From: Aquifex aeolicus
GTDB taxonomy: Bacteria; Aquificota; Aquificia; Aquificales; Aquificaceae
Direction: 5' to 3'
Length of the DNA: 6,259 nt
NCBI GenBank assembly: GCA_011375045.1
Contig: DRNB01000349.1
Coordinates: 1-6,259 of the forward strand
Shown here: in pieces, positions 1 through 5,123 of the stretch
Layout: each line of letters begins with the position of its first letter
Numbering within the stretch: the stretch's first letter is position 1
The notes under the pieces: generated by a model
The model's input: the letters and a program-made list of their open reading frames with translations, nothing else
Database searches by the model: none
Told to the model about the DNA's origin: nothing
Position numbers and translations under genes: made by a program

Positions 1-1
1 A

Positions 2-1138
2 AGAAAGGTTGTGGTAACCGCAGAGGGCGAGGAGATAGGTTACGACAGGTGTCTGCTGGCGGCGGGAGCCTACGCCTTTGTCCCGCCTATCCCCGGCGTG
101 GAGCTGGAGGGTGTAACTACCGCCAAGACCCTCGACGAGGCACGCAGTATAAGGGAGCGGATTGTTTCTGGAAGGGTAAAGAGGGCGGTTGTGGTGGGGG
201 CTGGACCCATAGGAATAGAGGACGCTGAAACCCTGCGCCATATGGGCGTGGAGGTCTCCGTGGTGGAGATCTTCGACAGGGTCCTCCCCAAGATGCTGGA
301 CCTTCAGATGGGCAGGATATACGGGGAGGTGTTCACCAGGGAGACGGGGATAGACCTCTACCCCGAACACCAGGTCGTAGCCTTTCACGGAGACAGGCAG
401 GTGGAGGCTGTCGAACTGAAACCCCGCGGATCCGACAGGAGCCTGTTCCTGAAAGCGGATCTCGTGATCCTCTCCGTGGGTGTCAGACCAAGAACCAGCC
501 TTGTGGAGGGGACGGATATAGAGATCCACAGGGACAGGGAAACGGGCAGACCCTTGGGGGGAATCCTTGTGGACGAACACCAGCGCACAGCTGATCCCGA
601 CGTCTTTGCCGCCGGAGACATAGCCTCTGGTGTGGACGTCTGGGGCAACCACAGGTGGATAGCCCTCTTTCCGGCTGCTCAGCAGTCAGGTTACGTGGCT
701 GGGTTCAACCTCGCCGGCAGGGAGGTGAGGAACCCCGGTCTTGTGGATTACAACGCTGTGAAGACAAGGAGCGTTACCGCAGGGAGCGGGGGGATCTTCG
801 ACGATGAGGACGAAACCCTGTTTGTGGAAAAAGGATGCTACCTTGTCAAGATATTCCTGCGGGAGGGGAAGATAAAAGGTTACCAGTTCGTGGGAAGATC
901 CGGGTCTCCGGGAGCGAATCCCGCAAACAACTTTCTGAAGCTCCTCTCCGCGGACCGCTGGAGCAGAGGTGTCCTGAGGGACAGAGGTCAGGGACTGGAA
1001 GCTTCGGGCGTTCTCTTTCACTCCTTCATCAAACTCCACCGAAAGGTAAACCCGACGACCAGAAAAATGATGGAGGAACTGCTACTGAGGGCTCTCGCTA
1101 ACCCTGCCCGCGATCTTCCCCTGTATCTGCGAACCTGA
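2..1138 (+). CDS. FAD-dependent NAD(P)H oxidoreductase (pyridine nucleotide-disulfide oxidoreductase family), 5' end cut by the window
   Basis: The reading frame is open at the left edge and 378 codons are visible. The N-terminal FAD-binding glycine motif, about 80-100 residues, lies outside the window, so the in-frame GTG at 11 is not a true start. The visible part begins inside the FAD domain (YDRCLLAAGA, equivalent to the usual YDxLLLATG). Next comes a complete NAD(P)-binding Rossmann motif, GAGPIG followed by IEDA (nt 197-226), then GVRPRT (479-496), then the second FAD contact TADPDVFAAGD (587-619). The family moves electrons between NAD(P)H and a flavin, usually in the cytoplasm. Likely relatives are NADH oxidases, CoA-disulfide reductases, rubredoxin reductases and the NirB N-terminal half. 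The diagnostic active-site Cys would be in the missing part, so the substrate is undetermined. The C-terminal region (from about nt 750) has only a faint KGYQFVG resemblance to the usual interface domain. The family call is secure; the specific function is not. Confidence 0.88.
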   Translation, partial: RKVVVTAEGEEIGYDRCLLAAGAYAFVPPIPGVELEGVTTAKTLDEARSIRERIVSGRVKRAVVVGAGPIGIEDAETLRHMGVEVSVVEIFDRVLPKMLDLQMGRIYGEVFTRETGIDLYPEHQVVAFHGDRQVEAVELKPRGSDRSLFLKADLVILSVGVRPRTSLVEGTDIEIHRDRETGRPLGGILVDEHQRTADPDVFAAGDIASGVDVWGNHRWIALFPAAQQSGYVAGFNLAGREVRNPGLVDYNAVKTRSVTAGSGGIFDDEDETLFVEKGCYLVKIFLREGKIKGYQFVGRSGSPGANPANNFLKLLSADRWSRGVLRDRGQGLEASGVLFHSFIKLHRKVNPTTRKMMEELLLRALANPARDLPLYLRT

Positions 1139-2531
1139 CTACCTTGTCCTTACCCGTTCGCTTTGCCCTGTAAAGGGCGGTATCCGCCTTTTTTATAAGC
1201 TCCTCGAGGTTTTCCCCGTTTTCGATCTCCGCGACCCCTATGCTCACGGTGGTGGTTATCTCCCGACCGTCGACCCTTACAGGATCCTTTTTAAAGTCCC
1301 TTCTTATCCTCTCAGCCACAAGCTCCGCTCCCTTTTCGTCCGTTCTGGGCAGGAGCACCACAAACTCCTCCCCTCCGAACCGGGCTGCGATATCGGAGCC
1401 CCTTATGTTCCTTTTTATAACCTCCGCCAGCTTCTTCAGGGTGAGGTCTCCCACATCGTGCCCGTATTCATCGTTTATGTTCTTGAAGTTGTCTATATCC
1501 ATCATGAGCAGGGACAGGGGCTCCCCGTATCTCCGGCTGTATTCGATCATTCGCTTGGCTTCCTCGAGGAAGAGGCGTCTGTTGCTGAGACCTGTCAGAG
1601 GGTCCGTGTAGGCGAGCTCCTCCAACTTACCCTTCTCGCTCTGGAGCTGGGATATGAGGGCTTCGAGCTCCTGCGCCATTGTGAGGATGGATCTCTTCAG
1701 ATAGAAGAGTTCGTCCCTGGATCTGTCCTTCCTGAGCATCTCGCTCATGGAGGGTATGTCCGAGAAGTCGCTCTCCTTGAATCTGGTCGCTACCCTCCTG
1801 AGATAGACCACGTCCCGCACAATTCTGTTAAACAGGAGGAGGAGAACCGTCGAGAGGGTAACGACGAGGGCGGCGGTGTATCCGAAGAATATGAGGGGGG
1901 TCATCAGAACGTCCTTGAGGATGGGGGTGAGATCCTTGACGAAGAAGACCCTGCCTATGGGTATGGAGTTGTCCACAAGCACGGGAAAGTCCATTACAAG
2001 GGTTCTGTAACCGTCCACTATCTCGTAACCTGTGGAGCTTTCCAGCCCCTTTACCGCTTCGGGTGAGTACTCGCCCTCTATGACGAAATCCCTGAGCACA
2101 ATCCTGTCCCTTATGAACCTGTCGAGGAAGCCGGGTTTTCCCTCTGCGTATCTTTCCAGAGCGGATCTGCTGTAAGCTATGAACCAGTTGAGATCGTTGA
2201 CGTTGGCTGTGAACTCGATCCCGTTAACAAAGTGGGTTCCGTAAAAGCGGCAGTTTGCCACCCTTCCTATGTAGAGTCCCTCTTCCCTGAGGAGGATGTA
2301 GCTCTTGGCGTGACCAAAACCACACTCACCCAGATCGAAGAAAACCTCGTTGGCGTTTCGGGCAAGGGTCTTCTGAATGTAGCTGAAGGTTTTTGTAACG
2401 TTCTGGTGTATCTTCTGAATGTGATCGTTCATGTGGTAGTAGGAGATAGCGATGAATATGACGATGGTTATCAGAAAGAGGAAGCTCGAGATCAGAAAGG
2501 TGCTGAGTATAAGCTTGTTTCTCAGAGACAT
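1098..2531 (-). CDS. Membrane-bound diguanylate cyclase (GGDEF) with an unrecognised periplasmic sensor domain
   Basis: This 477-residue protein should make the second messenger c-di-GMP from two GTP. It has an N-terminal membrane segment (about 7-30), a periplasmic region (about 31-209), a second membrane segment (about 211-235), and a cytoplasmic linker that may be HAMP-like and then coiled coil (about 236-306). The GGDEF domain then begins at DPLTGLSNRR (310-319). Catalytic features are intact: metal-binding Asp in MMDIDNFK (D345), the signature GGEEF (386-390), and KKADTALYRAK near the end (447-457). RGSD (377-380) lies five residues before GGEEF, the spacing of the product-inhibition I-site, so feedback inhibition by c-di-GMP is likely. 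No EAL or HD-GYP domain follows. The periplasmic part matches no sensor family I recognise. It has two cysteines (C70 and C94), but no CxxCH heme site. The start fits a positively charged tip before the first membrane helix. The gene diverges from nadD with a 23-base gap and overlaps the oxidoreductase 3' end by 41 bases. Confidence 0.95.
   Translation of the reverse strand: MSLRNKLILSTFLISSFLFLITIVIFIAISYYHMNDHIQKIHQNVTKTFSYIQKTLARNANEVFFDLGECGFGHAKSYILLREEGLYIGRVANCRFYGTHFVNGIEFTANVNDLNWFIAYSRSALERYAEGKPGFLDRFIRDRIVLRDFVIEGEYSPEAVKGLESSTGYEIVDGYRTLVMDFPVLVDNSIPIGRVFFVKDLTPILKDVLMTPLIFFGYTAALVVTLSTVLLLLFNRIVRDVVYLRRVATRFKESDFSDIPSMSEMLRKDRSRDELFYLKRSILTMAQELEALISQLQSEKGKLEELAYTDPLTGLSNRRLFLEEAKRMIEYSRRYGEPLSLLMMDIDNFKNINDEYGHDVGDLTLKKLAEVIKRNIRGSDIAARFGGEEFVVLLPRTDEKGAELVAERIRRDFKKDPVRVDGREITTTVSIGVAEIENGENLEELIKKADTALYRAKRTGKDKVVRFADTGEDRGQG
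1172..1194 (+). terminator. Intrinsic terminator of the oxidoreductase gene, inside the opposing cyclase gene
   Basis: The hairpin is GGCGG (1176-1180), loop TAT, CCGCC (1184-1188), followed directly by six T (1189-1194). The stem can extend through AAA (1172-1174) and a G-T pair into the T run. It starts 33 bases after the oxidoreductase stop codon, the expected place. On the opposite strand there is no T run, so it should act only on rightward transcripts. The same bases encode the conserved KKADTALY segment of the cyclase. Confidence 0.72.
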
Positions 2532-2545
2532 TCTTCAAATATAAT
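2515..2545 (+). promoter_or_regulatory. Putative nadD promoter
   Basis: A perfect TATAAT occupies 2540-2545, nine bases before the nadD ATG. A weak -35 candidate TTGTTT (2515-2520) lies 19 bases upstream, slightly too far, and inside the first codons of the divergent cyclase. No Shine-Dalgarno precedes nadD. A start site about 7 bases after the -10 would give a leader of only 2-3 bases, that is, an essentially leaderless message. Confidence 0.5.
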
Positions 2546-2546
2546 A
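2541..2546 (-). promoter_or_regulatory. Putative -10 element for the cyclase gene
   Basis: Read on the minus strand this is TATTAT, one mismatch from TATAAT. Nine bases separate it from the cyclase ATG, so the transcript would begin almost at the start codon. I see no convincing -35 at the expected distance. GAAGA abuts the ATG too closely to be a normal Shine-Dalgarno. Confidence 0.4.
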
Positions 2547-2554
2547 GTTCAAGC

Positions 2555-3148
2555 ATGTTCGTTCTCTTCGGGGGGAGTTTCGACCCCGTCCACATAGGGC
2601 ACATCGTGATTGCCAGGGACGTAAAGGAGCACCTCGGGGCGGAAAAGGTCATCTTCATACCAGCCTCTCAGGCTCCCCTTAAGGAAGGACACGGAGCCCC
2701 GCCCTTGGACAGACTCAGGATGCTTCAGCTGGCGGTGGAGAGGGAGGAGGGGTTTGAGGTGGAAGACTGGGAGGTTCGGAGGGGAGGCGTCTCCTACACG
2801 GTCGATACCCTTCAGCATCTGCTTCCTAAGCTCGGGAGCAAACCCTGCTTTCTCCTCGGAGCGGACAGCGTTCTGAGACTTCACCTCTGGAGGGAGCCCG
2901 AAAGGATCCTCCAGCTCGTGAAGGTGGTGGTCGTGGACAGGGGAGGGAAGATGGAGGAGGTAAGGAAGTATCTTAAGGAACGCTTCCCTCATATAAAGGA
3001 GGGGGAGGACGTGCTCTTCCTGTCGGTTAGGAGGATAGACGTATCCGCTACGGAGATACGCCGGCGCCTGCGGGAGGGAAAAAGTATCTACTGTATGGTA
3101 CCCGAGAGGGTGGAGGAGTATATTAAGGAAAGGGGGCTTTACCGGTAG
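2555..3148 (+). CDS. nadD: Nicotinate-mononucleotide adenylyltransferase
   Basis: The enzyme joins nicotinate mononucleotide and ATP to give nicotinate adenine dinucleotide, a cytoplasmic step in NAD synthesis. The protein is 197 residues, about the usual bacterial length. The nucleotidyltransferase signature GGSFDPVHIGH is at residues 6-16, with HxGH at 13-16. SYTVDTL (80-86), GAD (102-104), W112 and the second signature SATEIRRRL (164-172) follow, and the protein ends in VPERVEEYI, all as in NadD. The ATG at 2555 puts GGSFDP at the normal distance from the N-terminus, and there is no ATG or GTG upstream in frame before a stop at 2510, so the start is firm although no Shine-Dalgarno is visible. 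It is divergent from the cyclase. The peroxidase that follows after 79 bases has its own promoter, so the two are probably not one operon. Confidence 0.96.
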   Translation: MFVLFGGSFDPVHIGHIVIARDVKEHLGAEKVIFIPASQAPLKEGHGAPPLDRLRMLQLAVEREEGFEVEDWEVRRGGVSYTVDTLQHLLPKLGSKPCFLLGADSVLRLHLWREPERILQLVKVVVVDRGGKMEEVRKYLKERFPHIKEGEDVLFLSVRRIDVSATEIRRRLREGKSIYCMVPERVEEYIKERGLYR

Positions 3149-3159
3149 CTTTCCGAAAT

Positions 3160-3180
3160 ACTTGCGAATAATTCGCAAGT
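3160..3180. promoter_or_regulatory. Perfect 10-1-10 palindrome, candidate operator of the peroxidase gene (Fur/PerR-like geometry)
   Basis: The left arm ACTTGCGAAT (3160-3169), a single central A (3170), and the right arm ATTCGCAAGT (3171-3180) are exact reverse complements. The site covers the -35 hexamer and most of the spacer of the peroxidase promoter, where a bound dimer would block RNA polymerase. The inner 7-1-7 core with AAT-N-ATT resembles boxes of the Fur/PerR/Zur family. The odd symmetry argues against CRP/FNR sites, which have an even centre. As a hairpin (9-bp stem, 3-base loop) it lacks a following T run, so a nadD terminator role is less likely. Confidence 0.65.
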
Positions 3181-3190
3181 TGGTTATAAT
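3162..3190 (+). promoter_or_regulatory. Housekeeping sigma-type promoter of the peroxidase gene
   Basis: The -35 is TTGCGA (3162-3167, four of six consensus bases) and the -10 is a perfect TATAAT (3185-3190), with an ideal 17-base spacer. The predicted start near 3197 gives a leader of about 31 bases. The -35 lies within the left arm of the 3160-3180 palindrome. Confidence 0.72.
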
Positions 3191-3213
3191 TTATATTGCA
3201 ATTAAATAACATT

Positions 3214-3220
3214 AGGAGGT
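3214..3220 (+). promoter_or_regulatory. Strong ribosome binding site that fixes the peroxidase start
   Basis: AGGAGGT is a near-perfect Shine-Dalgarno, seven bases before the ATG at 3228. An in-frame GTG at 3219 overlaps this site and would add only three residues, so the ATG at 3228 is the real start. Confidence 0.85.
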
Positions 3221-3227
3221 GGAAACC

Positions 3228-4304
3228 ATGAGCAGGAAGTTAGCTCTGTCTCTGACCGTAGCGGGGGGGTTTTTGCTGATGTCAGCAGGCAAAGCGGACG
3301 ATGCAAAGCTCCTCGAGGAGGCGCGCAGATACTTCAAACCGCTTCCCGAGGTTGCGGAGAGCAAGGAGAACCCCGTAACGCCGGAGAAGGTTGAGCTGGG
3401 GAAGATGCTCTACTACGAGCCCCGGCTCTCCAAAAGCGGGTGGATAAGCTGCAACTCCTGCCACAACATAGCCACCTACGGGGTCGATAACCTGCCTACC
3501 TCCATAGGACACAGATGGCAGCTCGGTCCGAGGAACGCTCCCACAACGCTGAACGCAGCCCTCCACACCGCCCAGTTCTGGGACGGCAGGGCTAAGGACG
3601 TGGAGGAGCAGGCAAAGGGTCCCGTGCTGAACCCCATAGAGATGGCTATGGACTCGCCCGAGGCTGTGGTGGAGAGGCTCAGATCCATACCCGAATACGT
3701 CGAGCTGTTTAAGAAGGCGTTTCCCGGAGAGAAGGATCCCCTCAACTACGACAACGTCGCCAAGGCGATTGCCGCCTTCGAAAGAACCCTGATGACCCCT
3801 TCCAAGTTCGACAAGTTCCTGAAGGGTGATGTGAACGCTCTGACCAGAAAGGAGAAGGAGGGTCTCAAGCTCTTCATGGAGCTGGGCTGTGCTTCCTGCC
3901 ACAACGGACCTGCGGTGGGGGGTAACACCTTCGCCAAGTTCGGGGTTGTTGAAGCCTACTGGGAAGCAACGAGGGACTTTGTAACGCTGGACAAGCCCAC
4001 CATGCCCATGGACGTGGGTAAGTTTGCGGTAACCCACAAGAAGGAGGACCTCTACGTCTTCAAGGTCCCCTCCCTCAGGAACATCTCCAGAACCTACCCC
4101 TACTTCCACGACGGATCCGTCTGGAACTTGGAGGATGCAGTTCAGGTGATGGCGAAGGTCCAGCTGGGTAAGGAGCTGACAGAGGATCAGGTCGATAAGA
4201 TAGTCGCCTTCCTAAAGGCTTTGGACGGGGAGATTCCCAAGCACGCCCTCGAGCTACCTGTCCTGCCCCCATCCACATCAAAGACCTCCAGACCGGTGAG
4301 GTGA
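3228..4304 (+). CDS. ccpA: Periplasmic di-heme cytochrome c peroxidase (CcpA/MauG family)
   Basis: The enzyme reduces H2O2 to water with electrons from small c-type cytochromes. The product is 358 residues, a normal length. An N-terminal Sec signal (charged RK, hydrophobic to about residue 21) probably ends at GKA|DD after residue 23. The two heme sites are CNSCH (75-79) and CASCH (221-225). By family pattern, H95 in TSIGHRW is the distal ligand of the peroxidatic heme, W118 in FWDGR is the inter-heme Trp, E138 in NPIEMAM is the catalytic acid, and M308 in VMAKVQLG is the likely ligand of the electron-transfer heme. VPSLRN and YPYFHDGSVW (279-299 region) are also typical. Spacing of the first heme site, H95, W118, E138 and the second heme site fits the Pseudomonas enzyme as I remember it, with extra residues before M308. 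It stands alone between its own regulated promoter and its own terminator. Hydrogen peroxide defence, or peroxide as electron acceptor, is the likely role; a MauG-type modifying role is less likely. Confidence 0.95.
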   Translation: MSRKLALSLTVAGGFLLMSAGKADDAKLLEEARRYFKPLPEVAESKENPVTPEKVELGKMLYYEPRLSKSGWISCNSCHNIATYGVDNLPTSIGHRWQLGPRNAPTTLNAALHTAQFWDGRAKDVEEQAKGPVLNPIEMAMDSPEAVVERLRSIPEYVELFKKAFPGEKDPLNYDNVAKAIAAFERTLMTPSKFDKFLKGDVNALTRKEKEGLKLFMELGCASCHNGPAVGGNTFAKFGVVEAYWEATRDFVTLDKPTMPMDVGKFAVTHKKEDLYVFKVPSLRNISRTYPYFHDGSVWNLEDAVQVMAKVQLGKELTEDQVDKIVAFLKALDGEIPKHALELPVLPPSTSKTSRPVR

Positions 4305-4308
4305 TTCA

Positions 4309-4336
4309 AGGGACGCCCCCTTCGGGGGGCGTTCTT
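4309..4336 (+). terminator. Intrinsic terminator of the peroxidase gene with a UUCG tetraloop
   Basis: ACGCCCCC (4313-4320) pairs with GGGGGCGT (4325-4332) around the loop TTCG, closed by C-G, which is the extra-stable cUUCGg tetraloop. Four more pairs, two of them G-T, extend the stem to 4309/4336. The tail TTCTT is short and interrupted. It begins 4 bases after the stop codon and separates the peroxidase from surE. Confidence 0.8.
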
Positions 4337-4360
4337 ACACCAAAAGGAAACCACCCCTCT

Positions 4361-4366
4361 TAAAAT
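4361..4366 (+). promoter_or_regulatory. Putative -10 element of the surE-murF operon
   Basis: TAAAAT matches TATAAT at five of six positions and sits seven bases before the surE ATG, which would make the message leaderless. No -35 with normal spacing is convincing. The nearest purine run (AAGGAAA, about 4344-4350) is too far upstream of the ATG to serve as a Shine-Dalgarno. Confidence 0.4.
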
Positions 4367-4373
4367 ATCCCCT

Positions 4374-5123
4374 ATGCCTACCATCCTGCTGACCAACGAC
4401 GATGGATACTTCTCCGAAGGAATAAAAACGCTTCGGGAAGCTCTCAGACCCCTCGGCAGGGTGGTGGTGGTGGCTCCTGACAGAAATCTGAGCGGCGTGG
4501 GGCACTCCCTGACCTTCACCATGCCCCTGAAGATGCGGAAGGTGGAGGAGGACTTTTACACCGTTATAGGAGGAACTCCTGCGGACTGCATCCACCTCGG
4601 ATACCACGTTCTCCTCGATGGGAAGAAGCCTGATGTGGTCTGCGCCGGAATAAACGAAGGTCCCAATCTGGGGGAGGATATCACCTACTCCGGCACCGTT
4701 TCGGGCGCTATGGAGGGCAGGATCCTGGGCATCCCCTCCGTTGCCTTCTCAGCCTTCGGAAGGGAGGATATCATGTTCGACGAGATAGCCCTCTGGTGCA
4801 GGAAAATAGTGGAGAGGATCCTCGACAGGGGTATGCCGGAGGATACGTATCTGAACGTGAACGTTCCAAACCTGAGGGCTGAGGAGATAAAGGGTGTGAA
4901 GGTAACCCGTCAGGGTAAAAGGGATTACAGGGAAAAGGTCTTCAGATACATCGCCCCTTACGGGGAACCCCTCTACTGGATAGCGGCGGAGGAGTTCGGC
5001 TGGAGAGCCGAAGAGGGAACAGACTACTGGGCTGTTCTGAACGGTTACGTTTCCGTAACCCCTCTCCAGCTCGATCTCACCAACTACGAGGCGGCGAATG
5101 GTATTAAATTCTTAGAAGAGTGA
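4374..5123 (+). CDS. surE: 5'/3'-nucleotidase SurE
   Basis: SurE is a metal-dependent phosphatase that removes phosphate from nucleoside 5'- and 3'-monophosphates in the cytoplasm; some members also cleave polyphosphate. The protein is 249 residues, standard for the family. The N-terminal signature ILLTNDDG (4-11) supplies metal-binding D9 and D10, S40 lies in NLSGVGHS, and N94 lies in AGINEGPNLG, completing the expected metal site. GTPADC (67-72), TYSGTVSGAMEG (104-115) and the late GTDYWAVLNGYVSVTPLQ (215-232) are all characteristic. The start at MPTILLTNDDG gives the normal N-terminus, though no Shine-Dalgarno precedes it. It overlaps murF by four bases, so the two are co-transcribed and probably translationally coupled. 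Confidence 0.96.
   Translation: MPTILLTNDDGYFSEGIKTLREALRPLGRVVVVAPDRNLSGVGHSLTFTMPLKMRKVEEDFYTVIGGTPADCIHLGYHVLLDGKKPDVVCAGINEGPNLGEDITYSGTVSGAMEGRILGIPSVAFSAFGREDIMFDEIALWCRKIVERILDRGMPEDTYLNVNVPNLRAEEIKGVKVTRQGKRDYREKVFRYIAPYGEPLYWIAAEEFGWRAEEGTDYWAVLNGYVSVTPLQLDLTNYEAANGIKFLEE

Noticed and set aside
1458..2066. A long plus-strand open frame of about 200 codons antisense to the cyclase.
   Set aside because: It mirrors the cyclase coding strand, its composition shows no domain, and the minus-strand frame has clear GGDEF motifs. It is a shadow frame.
2534..2552. Direct repeat of TTCAA (2534-2538 and 2548-2552) in the cyclase-nadD gap.
   Set aside because: Five bases repeated once in an AT-rich 23-base gap is expected by chance.
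3160..3180. The palindrome as a nadD intrinsic terminator.
   Set aside because: No T run follows (TGGTTATAAT does), the loop would be only three bases, and the site coincides with a well-formed promoter. An operator is the better reading.
3195..3202. ATTGCAAT, a perfect 8-base palindrome near the predicted start site of the peroxidase transcript, sharing TTGC/GCAA with the upstream operator.
   Set aside because: It is short, lies in an AT-rich leader, and does not extend in symmetry, so chance is a sufficient explanation.
3282..4109. A minus-strand open frame of about 275 codons opposite the peroxidase.
   Set aside because: The Val/Gly/Leu/His-rich translation has no recognisable domain and is an antisense shadow of the two-heme peroxidase.
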